Positions 33,201 through 43,404 of a DNA stretch of 64,000 nt are shown in pieces. Each line of letters begins with the position of its first letter. Within the stretch, counting starts at the first letter, position 1. The stretch spans positions 102,931,087-102,995,086 of the forward strand of contig CM043966.1 of the NCBI GenBank assembly GCA_014529385.2. Reading direction: 5' to 3'. This stretch comes from Adiantum capillus-veneris. Lineage: Eukaryota; Streptophyta; Polypodiopsida; Polypodiales; Pteridaceae. The position numbers were made by a program, and so were the translations under genes. Under the pieces are notes generated by a model. It did not search any database. It was not told the origin of the DNA and saw only the letters and a program-made list of their open reading frames with translations.

Positions 33201-36200
33201 GCTGAAATTGCCTGACACTTGGAAGATTCATAATGCGTTTCACGTGAGTCTTCTAAGACCCTTTGTGGGAGATGTGCCGGAAGATATGCCAGATGAAGAT
33301 CAGCCAAAAGTTGGAGGAACTTTATGAGATCTTGGTACCTGAGCAAGTTTTGACACATAAGGAAAGAAAAGTTAAGGGACAAGCTACACGACAGTATTTG
33401 GTGAAGTTCAAGAACTATCCACCTATGGATGTAAAGTGGATGGAAGAGTGTGAACTGCTAGAGTCACCGAATGTATTGCAGCTTTACCTTGAGGCCTTTG
33501 GGTTACAGCCTACGTGTGCCCAACTCAACATGCTCAAAGGAGGGGTAATGATGGAGCTAGCACATCAAATGTACATACGAATTCAATGCAATAGAAGTGG
33601 ACACTGCTTTACAAACGCTATAGGTTTTATGCACACTTCTATCGTAGATGAAATGACAAAAGTATGAAGGTCTCATTAAGTCATTTGTATCTATGTTTCA
33701 TGACCTTTCCTGTGGATACATGTGATGATAAAAGGGTGCTAATCACACTAAATAATCTATGGCATGTATATTTGGCATGCAATCGAGGACGTTTGCGATT
33801 TCAAGAGGGAGGTATGTCACGAGTCTGTGGGAACCACTAACCTTAGTTGTTGGTTTCTTTCCCTTGATTTTCATTTAATTTTGGGAACCCTCTTTTTGAA
33901 GTCACAAATGGCTGGACATTGTGTGGCAGTGTGAAGCGGCCGAAGGCCGAGAGTTTCACCCACAATCGGGAAGGGCAAGTTGCCACGAGATGGTCGGGCC
34001 AGTCGGCACCGGAATCCAAGCAGTAAAGGGGTTTCTAGGCTCAGTTCAAGGTCATTTAGGCCCCTCGCTACACGTTATAAGTCGGTGGGTACTAGGAAAT
34101 TAACTCAAAAGAGGCAAACTAGACACATGGCGGCTCCAGAGCAATTTTTCCCAGTCTAGCAAGAAGAGGGGGCGCCCAAAATGAGAGAGGAGGCTGATTT
34201 GACTTATTTAAGTGACTACACTGCGTGTGTGAGTAGTGAGTGCAGGTGATCACAGCTTTAATGGAAAGCTTGCCTTCTCCCTTGCTCTATGTACCACGAT
34301 GATTCCGCTCTCGTGCATCTCTCTAGCTCTTCGAATACAGAAACGTGATGCCCCACCCAAGGGCTTTTCATCTGTATGTACAATTGTGTGGGTTCATGCA
34401 CGATTGCCGAGGCAAGAGCCTCTTGCACAAGTACTAGATTAGCTAGTGGCTAATCCCCTACAGGTACAGGTGAATTCGGAGAGATTTCACGCGGGAAATC
34501 TTGTCCGATTCAAAGGGCAAGTAGCCCTGCTTGCTACGGGTGCGACCAGCACGCGAAACGGAGCCCGAAACAGTGAATTACAGCATGCTGTGTATTTTTG
34601 CGGGTTTAGGGTTTTGGCCCTAATTGATCCCTAATACCCCCAAGAGCTTCGGGGAAGCGTTGGGATCACTGTACAAGTGATCTCGTGCATTTTCAGGGCA
34701 GAAAACAGAGAATTCAGCGTGCTGCAGATTCTTGCCATGTTTGGAAAAGTGTCCGTATGCGCCGGGAAAGTCACCTTTGGCATGGGGATTTTGTCTATGA
34801 AGCCTCCTACAGCGGTTATGCTGCCGAAATCAGGCTAGAGTAGGCCATTTTCAGCCTGGTAAAAGCGGGACAGCTCGTAGGAACTTGCAGGTTTTCACCA
34901 AGTTTTATAAGAATAAAGAAATACCCAAAGGTGTCGCTGTCTCCTTGGAAGTGTTAGATTTACACCACTCTGCTGCTTCACATCGGGCTAGAGTAGGCCA
35001 TTTTCAACCCGGTAAAAGCGGGACAGCTCGTAGGAACTTGCAGGTTTTCTCCTAAGTTTTATAAGAATAAAGAAATATCCAAAGGGGCACCAGTCTTTGG
35101 GGCCTACAGGGTGTCGCTGTCTCCCTGGAAGTGTTAGATTTACACCACTCTGCTGCTTCACATAGTTCTACGGCATACTTGTACGGCTAGTATGTCTCCG
35201 GACTGGCCACCCATGCATAGGTTGCACTTTTTGTCCCGCCGCCCAAGTTTGGGTTGGCCACCCGCCTGGTATGGACTCCCTTGGGCACTCATATATATGA
35301 GGCCAAAGGGGTATCCATTTTACACATCGATTGGCATTGTACGGGTCTTCTACTCTGGTAGTCATGGGGGGCTGATCGTGGAACTCTTCCTGGACACGTT
35401 CATTGCTTGGATCTACAGACTGGAGTGGAACTTCAGTGCTTTGAGCTTGGCTTGGATGGTAGTGCAATTGCTCTTCTACACTCCTGATCATTTGGATTGC
35501 TACCTTCAGAGTTATTTACACTCACCCTCAGTAACCTTACAATAAACTTATCCCCCGACCCGAGCAGTAGGCCACTCCTAGCTCATTCACATTAAGAGCC
35601 ACACCGAGATGCAGTTTGGTGGCGTTGTTAGCGTGGATTCTGTTTTGGTTGACACCGGAGAATTGGAGGCGGGAGATATAGGCAAGACAGCGCAAACAGA
35701 TTGGTCTGACCTTTCCTCTTCTCAGAGGATCTTCACAATGCAAACTTCTCAATCTGGTTGCCCTTCTTCATACAAGATGATTACGGTGCAGACAACTTGG
35801 TTTGACCACACCTCTTCTCAGAGGGCCTTCACGACACAGACTGTTGAGTCTGGCTTTCCCCTCATCTTGGATTACCCTACCTACTAACAGGACACCATCC
35901 AGTGGTGGTCCATGCGGTCTCTCGGTGACTGTTGCAACTTACGATAGCTTCTACAATGCAAATTGTTTAGTCTGGCTTTCCTTGTTTCAGAGGACGTTTA
36001 CAGCGCAAATTGCTACATCTAGCCTTCCTGGAGTTTTTCACAACTTAGCCCCCTAGCCACATAGTGTTGCAAGTTTGTGCATTGACAGGCTTCCGGTCAT
36101 TCTCATGACGATTCCTGGGCTTCCCCATTTTCTCCAAACGGTTTGACTACAGACACCACAGATCCTATTGGGCAGTACACTTGCAGGTCGATTAGCACTT

Positions 36201-36717
36201 CTTTAACGACACGGAGTTGCTTTTTACACTCAGTTCGGGACCTTCACGTAGTCCCTTCACACTACATTAGCGAAGTACAACAATTTGCTACAATGCTCGT
36301 GACGGCACTTTACCATGGAGATCTCTTGGAGGTTGGGACACCCCAAACTGTTGCACTCATCGCAGCAGACATCTTCATCATTTGCCTCACATCTTCGGCT
36401 TCATGCGATTTGTTCAACATCACGTGCTGAGAGGGGGTGTTAGATTTACACCACTCTGCTGCTTCACATAGGTCTACGGCATACTTGTACGGCTAGTATG
36501 TCTCCGGGCTGGCCAACCATGCATAGGTTGCACTTTTGCCGTGACACCCCAGGTTTGGGGCGGCCGCCCACCCAGTATGGACTCCCTTGGGCACTCTTAT
36601 ATATGAGGCCAGGGGGGGTATCCATTTTACACATGATTGGCATTGTACGGGTCTTCTGCTCTGGTAGTCATGGGGGACTGATCGGCCCCTCTTCCCCTAC
36701 AGCAGCGTTTGTGTTGT

Positions 36718-36798
<81 letters not shown>

Positions 36799-39700
36799 CA
36801 AGCGCACTCACAGGAAGCACTCTAGCTCCCAAGCCGTGCTTTGTTTGAAGTGTTAATTCCAGTCACAAGTTTATTCGTGAAGTTCTTTTCCTCTGAGTCG
36901 TAAAGTCAAGTTAAGTTTATCGAGTAAAGAATCGGTGAAAGCTAAAGTCTACCGTCCTACGGGCCGATTTCACGGGGTGAAACACAATCTAGAACGGCGG
37001 AACGGGCATCCAGAACGGTCAACTAAAAAGTCAAATGTTTTTTAACTAGCCATTTGGGGGTTATATTTGGGGCTGTTTGGGGGCATATTTGAGGACAGGT
37101 TTGGGGTTATTTGGAGGGCTGATTTGGGGCTGTTTGGGGTCTCGTCTCACCTCCTCTTCAAGCTCTCAACACCTCTCTCTACCGAGCTACTCTCCTTGCT
37201 AAAGCTTTCAGCTTGGACATGAAGCTCTAGCTTCTATCTATTCTTTTAATGGCATCATCAACGGAAAGCCTTTCAACGAAATTAGATAAGTTTGACAAGA
37301 CAAATTTTGAAGAAAAACATGCTATTGCTGTCCTCCTCAAAAGTGTAAAAGATCTGCCCAGATACAAGATTAGAGTCACTACATTGCAAAATCTTAATGA
37401 TCTCAAATTTCTAGGTATGGTCGCTTCATTACATTCCAGCAATCATGAGTCTTTTGAAGGAGTGTATAATAAACCGGCTCTTGCAATGCAACGTTAAAGA
37501 CAACCTGCTACTTTTGTCACTACATTCAATCATGGTGGTGAAGGCAAACCTCAACTCCAATGTTCAATTTATGGAAGAACTAACTATCTTGAACAAGACT
37601 TTTATATACAAATAAGCAACAAGTGAATTGGGTCAAAGATGAACAAGATGATGAACCAAATGCTATTGGTGTTGGTGTGAATCTTCCTTATGTTAATGCA
37701 TTTTGTATTTTGATCCTTTCCTATTTTTGCAAATAAATTATGAAATGTAGAATAGGCTCCATGATGAGGTAACATCCCCTTCGCTAGACAACATATACAC
37801 TTCAATACATAATTATAGACCTATCCCTATAGTATAATCGCACTTCTCGTGAAGCCTTCATAGAAGGATAATCCAAGAATGTAGAGACATCACTCTAAGA
37901 AGGGACAAATCTCAATTTCCATAACCTAAACTTGAAAATTTTGCAACTTACATAAAACTTGTGTAAGCCACTAAATCAAAGTGGATAAAACCTCTTCTTT
38001 TAATTTAATGCTTATGCGTGAGCTTCCTTCTTCCTCCCTTCCTTTACTTGTTCTCACCTTTGGTCTACTTCATCTCCCTAGGCCAAGGCTATGTTGCCCA
38101 AAAGTGGCCACCTAAGTGCTTCATCGGAGATGTATGGTTTATAATAGCAACTAATATGGTAAACATTGCCCTCGTTGATGCTTTGTTGTTTAACATACCA
38201 TGAGTTGCTCTCATTTGGATAGAAAATTTTCATATATCCATGCAATTACCCTTCATTCGAGAGAGATAAAATGTATGTGCGTGCTTTCTCATGGTATTTT
38301 GCAAATGATTCCTTGCAGCCTTGGTAAAGATTCCAAACATAATAATTGTTCCCCCTTGCTTCAAAAACATTTCCTAATGATGTCTAGCATACTCAATGCA
38401 AATAGCAAATGTGGAGCTGGCAAACAAGGCGGTGAACACTGTTCTTGCACTCGGACCTTGCTGCTTTAGAGAAAAGAGAAGAAAAATATTACCAGTTCAA
38501 TGCCTCCATTCTTAGCCACGCTCTCTTCATAGACGACATTGGGATGGTTCTGCAGTAACTTGGCCAACTTAGTCCGCACTATGCCATCCTGCCAAAATGT
38601 CAGCCTCCACATCAGCTAGAACTTGTAGCACAAGATATAACCATATCCCATTGCATACATACATCTTTACGCTTAACTGTTCCTCGAAAAAAAAGAACAG
38701 TGGTTCTTGCTGCAAATGGATCTGTCAGATTGTCGGTGACATAAGTGTCCACAACGTGCATATAAGGAGCAACCACATCCTTCCTTAGCCGAGCTACTCT
38801 TTGGGAATATCGACCAAAATCAGCAACTACAAAAATGGAAGAATTCAACTCTTCTCTTACAAATCTCAAAGCATTGGGGTGGTGCATAACAAGGATGTGA
38901 TCTTGACCAGCTGATTTTTGCCACCAAGGGGACATATGTAAGAGCTCCACAATCTCAACCTACAAAAAATATTGAAGGGGCTCATGCAGATATACATTAA
39001 CATGTTTGAGAACAAACTAGAGTAGGAAAAGTCTCTTCAGAGGTAATGATCCATATGGTTTCTTGACAAAGTTTATTTTTGGGATTACAAGAATAACTAC
39101 AACTTTGAAAAACCCTAATTAAAGCACGTGTGTACTTTGATAAACACCTATTGCTTGACAAAAAACCAAATAATGAGGCATTTTGAACTCTCACACACAA
39201 TATGCCATCATATGTTTCACCCTTCCTAAGGCTGCCCTTATGGACTGAATGGAGTTTTAAGTATCATTCACCCACATGTGAACCTGCTATTTGGCACAAG
39301 CTTGAAGCACCTTCACTTAACTTCAGGGGTCAAGAAAACAACTAGGAATCTATCACATAAATATCTAACTTTGCCGCCATAATGTGAATTCCAACAGATT
39401 GCTTTGTGGTTTACTAGGAGCAGACAAATTCCACACAACTAAATTCAGCTTTTCCCGAGTGAATAGGTTTGCAGATCCAGTAGAAATCATTCAATTAACC
39501 AGTATTGACTCTAACAAAAATCAGCAAGTATCCTGACACAATTAAAGGCTAAAATTGGTCCTCTAAAGTTCTTAAACCTTTATTAAGCCTTGAATATACT
39601 GTCCTCTGAATAAATATGTTACACGTTCTATGTACATTTCAAAACAATTTATAGCAAAGCCAGTACCTGCAAAAGACGATCCTTTTCTGTCTCTGGATCT

Positions 39701-40206
39701 AGCATATTGACACCATGAGTGTTGAAACTCAAGGATGAAAAGAAAGGCACAAAAAACACATCTGCAATTTTTGGATCAGCTACCCTGATTGCTGTCTTTG
39801 GTCTTGAGCTAGAGTCTAAAAGATAAAGCATCATCCAGTACTCCACACTGTGCTGTTTTCTCAAACCTGAACCCACCGGCCAACGAGGAACTTTTAGATC
39901 CAACCAAGGCATCTCCCCATCCCCACCTGGTTTCAGCATCCCAAAATTAAACTTCTGTGGAAGGTCATACATGTAAACTCTTAAGGGTCTCTTGCAGTCC
40001 GCCAGAGTATCCACACTTGTGTCTACATCCTTCCTCGTAATCGAACTGTAAAGTGTCTCGTGAAGATGAAGTAGCCGTGTTGATAATAATGGCTGGAAGT
40101 CACATGTAATGGAGATGACAATGAAAATGCTGACAAGAGTCAGACATATAAATGAAATCGATCTCCCACCCTTCACCCGAGCCCACAACTTGGTGAGGGA
40201 GATCAT
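29758..40206 (-). CDS. ARAD1-like exostosin-family (GT47) glycosyltransferase, four exons
   Basis: Predicted Golgi type II glycosyltransferase of family GT47. The plant branch nearest by eye is ARAD1-like, implicated in pectic arabinan synthesis; donor and acceptor cannot be read from sequence. Exons on the minus strand: 40206-39667, 38959-38663, 38588-38493 and 30177-29758. All junctions are GT-AG and in phase 0, giving 450 codons, a normal family length, with no stop. The ATG at 40206 follows an in-frame TAG five codons upstream. Residues 18-36 form a signal-anchor helix. Visible motifs are [25 protein letters not shown] and [14 protein letters not shown] (exon 1); [20 protein letters not shown] and a [10 protein letters not shown] end (exon 2); [20 protein letters not shown] and [19 protein letters not shown] (exon 4). 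Intron 3 is 8.3 kb of mobile DNA. Upstream 5' UTR exons are possible but unproven. Confidence 0.93.
30221..30262. repeat. (CT)n microsatellite near the intron 3 acceptor
   Basis: On the gene's sense strand this is a (GA)n run ending about 43 nt before the acceptor AG, so the intron's last ~40 nt must carry branch point and pyrimidine tract. Confidence 0.95.
30263..30815 (+). pseudogene. LINE reverse transcriptase fragment
   Basis: The plus strand reads [19 protein letters not shown] then a stop at about 30413. In a shifted frame it reads [14 protein letters not shown] and [13 protein letters not shown] with the catalytic YGDD (about 30626-30637). A KTKIML-type motif follows near 30735. It resembles the RT of the LINE at 11.1-13.06 kb but has YGDD rather than YADD. 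It is truncated at both ends and broken by stops. The left end starts at the (CT)n tract and the right end meets the chromovirus near 30815-30825. Confidence 0.75.
30878..32019 (+). repeat. Left LTR of the intronic chromovirus
   Basis: It aligns to the right LTR from CTCTTTTGAAGTCACAAATGG onward. It lacks about 85 bp present in the right copy (33926-34010). Its first ~60 bp (30821-30877) do not match the right LTR and may be replaced sequence. It ends CA at 32019. Confidence 0.78.
32020..32031 (+). other. Candidate primer-binding site
   Basis: TGGTTCCATTGC abuts the LTR end. It begins TGG as required but is not of the initiator-Met type seen in other elements of the window. I cannot assign the tRNA. 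Confidence 0.5.
32117..33667 (+). pseudogene. Chromoviral gag start joined to integrase and chromodomain
   Basis: A short gag-like start (32117-32278) leads within 50 bp into integrase: [12 protein letters not shown] (end of the HHCC finger), [16 protein letters not shown] (catalytic Asp), [10 protein letters not shown], then a frame break near 32605 and [15 protein letters not shown] with the catalytic Glu (about 32690-32730). A GPY/F-like [13 protein letters not shown] follows (about 33148), then [12 protein letters not shown]. The chromodomain is in another frame (33350-33500: [12 protein letters not shown] and [10 protein letters not shown]). Three frame changes and the missing RT make it inactive. 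Confidence 0.85.
33801..33814 (+). other. Polypurine tract of the intronic chromovirus
   Basis: TCAAGAGGGAGGTA immediately precedes TGTCACGAG at 33815, the start of the right LTR. Confidence 0.75.
34833..35163 (+). repeat. Tandem duplication spanning an insertion junction
   Basis: A segment from GGCTAGAGTAGGCC to GCTGCTTCACAT is present twice, starting at 34833 and 34986. Each copy contains both chromoviral LTR sequence and the first ~30 bp of the nested small element. The second copy has about 25 extra bases near 35080. Confidence 0.85.
35609..35887 (+). CDS. Small-element ORF with four 16-residue repeats
   Basis: This 92-codon frame opens with ATG and an N-terminal part of unknown nature. 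It then has four consecutive 16-residue blocks each starting [50 protein letters not shown] and [12 protein letters not shown]. The DNA period is 48 bp, and further degenerate copies continue past the stop to about 36035. I recognise no family. Whether it is translated is unknown; a noncoding 48-bp minisatellite would also give this pattern. Confidence 0.4.
   Translation: MQFGGVVSVDSVLVDTGELEAGDIGKTAQTDWSDLSSSQRIFTMQTSQSGCPSSYKMITVQTTWFDHTSSQRAFTTQTVESGFPLILDYPTY
36720..36795. repeat. (CT)n microsatellite in the small element's 3' LTR
   Basis: About 38 uninterrupted CT dinucleotides inside the LTR, absent from the 5' LTR. Confidence 0.95.
37054..37140 (+). other. G-rich tract with G-quadruplex potential
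   Basis: Runs of four or five G recur at 8-12-nt spacing (GGGGG, GGGG, GGGGG, then GGGG, GGGG and GGGG further on), each within a TTTGGGG-type unit. This satisfies loose quadruplex patterns on the plus strand. In the GT47 transcript (minus strand) it is C-rich. Confidence 0.7.
37249..37640 (+). pseudogene. Copia-type gag relic
   Basis: The frame begins [20 protein letters not shown], the usual start of Ty1/Copia Gag proteins in plants. After a stop at 37495 the reading continues with [17 protein letters not shown], a decayed CCHC zinc knuckle in which the second Cys, the His and the last Cys are replaced. No protease, integrase or RT follows. Confidence 0.65.
37641..38492. other. Remaining 5' part of GT47 intron 3
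   Basis: No element or gene recognised. Composition is AT-rich with ordinary sequence complexity, so some of it may be original intron. Confidence 0.4.
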
Positions 40207-43200
40207 TGTGTAGCTCCTCTAAAGTTAACGAATGCCTGTCGAACACATAGATACCCTGTAAATCATTACAATTTAGGATAAGCAACTTGAACAGGAATGT
40301 CAGGCCAGTTCAGGCTCCAGCAGCAGCCTTACTCCAGCATAAATTCTACCCAAAGCATCTACGAGCTTTAACGGAAAACTCTCGAGTACAAAAAATGGTT
40401 TTGTGTTATTCTATCTAGTGCTAATCAAACCAAATATTCTACACATACAGATAACTTTTATGAAAACATACGAGCATGGTGATGGCCAAAATCCAAATGA
40501 CTAAAACAGGGGATCAAAGGAAAGATATGCATGAAACCAGTCCTTATGGCTTTTATAAGCTCGCTTGTCAGGCAGCAGCAAGTCTCGTAAAGCCAGCCTT
40601 CACTCAAATGCTGAGAAAAAACTAGAGCCAGACTTCAAGAACGATTTCAACGCAGTGAAACGGACATCGGAATCTGAATGTACTGTACTAACGCAAGAGC
40701 TGATCAGATTGCAGGGCTGGAAAGAACATGAGATGAGAGTACTCTACAAGTAACATCCACCAAATATTTTTAACACGTTTGATATGCAAAAGTAGTTAAG
40801 GAAGGAGGGCCAAACCAGGTGAAACTTTGGCGACCTTGAGGAGCCCAAATGCTGCAAACTTCTCCGTACGTAAGAATGGCGAGCATGACAAACCATATAA
40901 GCCTGTAGACAAGAGACCCACAATGATCACTGGAGCGTGCTTCTGTGTGCGCCGTGTTTGCGGAAGGTTGAGGCGCTGTCTGTATGTATGCGTGCTGGAG
41001 CGGTAGGTAGGCGAAGGGAACTCTTCAACCCACGATCACGTAGGCCGATGTACCTAATCAAGTTTTCTGTCTCTGCCTTTTCTATGAGCACCACTTGGCA
41101 TGATCCAACTTATTCCTGTAAATTGCTCAACATTGTGCACATGCCTGGTGCACACTTCTCGGATACTGAGACTGGCATACTTTAGAAATGACGCATTGCC
41201 AGATGCCCCCTTTTACCCCCACCCAAAAAAAAAAATCGCCCTCACGACACACACATAGAAAGATGGGGAAAGGGAAGCTCATCGCAACCACACCTCTGTT
41301 TGCATGTAGAGCTCTCCTCTCTCCTCCCTCCCTCACCTCTCGCCTACTGCACGCAACATGTCCACCTGCACGACCTCCTGGCTACTCTCCAATTATCCTC
41401 CAACGCGAGGGGGGTTGTCTACTTTTCATCCCTTTGGCCTATAGTGGCGATGTAGAGAGAGAGAGAGACATCTAGGGCGATAGCCATGACAACAGGAGCT
41501 GACCAGCAAGATTGCAACAACAATAAGAGAGAGAGAGAGAGAGAGGTAAAGCGCACATGAGGCCGTTCGTTCGGCCATCCGATCTCAAAATAGTGCAACA
41601 AACGGATGCGAACTTTTTGTCATATCGTGCACATGCATCCGTTTGGAAAAAAAAAAAATTACTCCGTTCGGCCACGTCTTCTCATGAATTTCAAGTCCGA
41701 TTTTATAAACACTATCATGATAGGAAATAATCATAGATCAAATCCAAATCCAAATCTCTTCCATTATATACCCGAGTAATAAAATCATACTAGGGACAGT
41801 GGTGGTCAACCACTGTAGCATAATTTTGTGATTGGTGTTGCGTAAATCGGTGAATCAACACCAATAGGATGTGTTGCCTAAATCGGTGAATATGCACTTG
41901 CTTGGTGTAGGTTGGAATATTGAAGAACGTACAAAGTATTATCAATCATCCCGAATCACCTAAGCTCATGTTAGTAGCTTTGTAGCTTAATGATTCATCA
42001 TCTCAAGAGTAATTCCACTCATTGTAATTACAAATCACGATGTTAGGCATTTTTTATTGCATAGCTCAATGCAAGTAAGTAAAAGAGCCTTGTCTATCTG
42101 GCTGTATTCTTCTTTGTTGCAAAATTGCATAGGTGTCTCCTATTAAGTATATCGATAGAGAAAACAAGTTACAAGAAAGTGGTGAAGGTGAGGATTATCA
42201 TAGGAGTATATATGAAACCGGCAGATTGCAATATAATATCATGAGAGATGGTTCATAATAATGAGATTTTAAGACAAGTAAAAAATAAATAAATAATAAT
42301 AGATATATTTAGGGACCGACTCATGGAAGAAAATTCAAATGTGTTGTTGAGATGATTAGGATTAAAATTCACCAAGAAATTACAGGCCTCAAGGTTCTCT
42401 GACGATATAGCTAGTAGTGAAAGTGATAAGCAAACCATATAAGTTAAGTATGTATAATAATTTGGTTAATGAAATTCAAGTCAAATTTATAGCAATGAGT
42501 GCTTGAATAAAATCGAGTCAAAATGAGAAAATTCTTTTACTAAATATGATACTAGTTAAACTTATACTATTTGTAATATCAAGATTAAGCATGTTGATTC
42601 CATTATGATGATAGTATCATGACTGATACCTAGAAATCTTCCATGAGTCGAGGTTTAACATGGATAATTAGGCTTTTAGTTCAGAATGTTGAATCAATTT
42701 AAAAGAGTCGTTTACCCTAAGGATACTATAAGCTTTGAATGTAGTGGTATCAACTCCAATGGAGGGAAATTCGATACACATATTGGTTATAGTCCCTCCA
42801 CCATGAGCATTTATAGCTTTGCATATAGAGAGTTACACGATTTAGTAGGCATAACCATATATCTAATGCCCCAACCCACTTTGCAAAGATCCTGTCAACC
42901 CCACTTGGACACTTGCTACCAAAAGAAAAGCGACATATGAGATGATCATTTCCTTAATGGCATTTGTTCCTTTTCTCCTCATTTTGCAAATGGTGCTAGT
43001 TTGGAGATCTCTTTAAATGAGCCAATCTCTCTCCCATGAATTGAGCAAAGACAATACCTATGGCATGTTAATTAAGCTTACAAGTTATAATGTAGCATCC
43101 AACTCTTCCATTTTTCGTAACACTTGCGTCCTGATTTTTTTGAGTGTAGCATCATCAATCGTAATTGCATGATGCATGTACTATAGATGCAAATAGACCC

Positions 43201-43404
43201 CTTCCATTGCCATGCCAAAAACAAAAGCAATCAAACTAATGTTCAATGGAGCTATTCTACAAAACTAATGAAACCAACTGTAATTACTTTTGCCAAGAAT
43301 GATATACCTATACTTGCATAATCGATGCATACAAGATTGACAACACTACGTGTATAGTGTATAAGATGGACCACAATCAAACTGTAAAACGATTAAATTC
43401 TACT
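40207..43404. other. Upstream flank of the GT47 gene and AT-rich intergenic DNA
   Basis: This must include the GT47 promoter, but I cannot fix a TATA box or start site. On the minus strand a possible 3' splice site (TTTACAG) near 40259 suggests a 5' UTR intron. A block with TAAATCGGTGAAT is duplicated (about 41845 and 41879). Short GA runs lie at 41454-41468 and 41526-41545. No gene is supported. Confidence 0.4.

Larger units (their letters stand above)
35132..36812 (+). mobile_element. Small LTR element (TRIM-like) with 16-residue internal repeats
   Basis: It is 1681 bp, starts TGTTAGATTTAC and ends CGCACTCACA, flanked by GGAAG on both sides (35127-35131 and 36813-36817). The 3' LTR (36438-36812) follows the purine tract GAGAGGGGG. 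The 5' LTR matches it from 35132 to about 35379 but lacks the last ~120 bp, including the CT tract. The ~1.06-kb interior has no gag-pol domain. It does have an open frame with four 16-codon repeats. It is clearly non-autonomous. Confidence 0.8.
30821..36972 (+). mobile_element. Internally deleted chromovirus in the GT47 intron
   Basis: LTRs are about 30878-32019 (left, start uncertain) and 33815-36972 (right, enlarged by a nested element and a tandem duplication). The interior (32020-33814) keeps a primer site, a short gag start, the second half of integrase, GPY/F and a chromodomain, then a polypurine tract. Protease, RT and RNase H are gone, with a junction near 32280-32325. The right LTR ends CCGATTTCA at 36972, as does the left at 32019. 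Confidence 0.85.
33815..36972 (+). repeat. Right LTR of the intronic chromovirus, split by a nested element
   Basis: LTR sequence runs 33815-35131 and resumes at 36818-36972. Between them is a small LTR element with its 5-bp target duplication. A TATA-like TTATTTAAG lies near 34202. Confidence 0.82.
30178..38492 (-). other. GT47 intron 3, filled with nested mobile elements
   Basis: The donor is GTAATA at 38492 and the acceptor TTCTTGGGCAG ends at 30178. Introns 1 (39666-38960, 707 nt) and 2 (38662-38589, 74 nt) are short. The intron holds, in plus coordinates, a (CT)n tract, a LINE fragment, a chromovirus with a nested small LTR element, a G-rich tract and a Copia gag relic. All recognisable coding relics in the intron lie on the plus strand, opposite to the gene. 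Confidence 0.9.
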
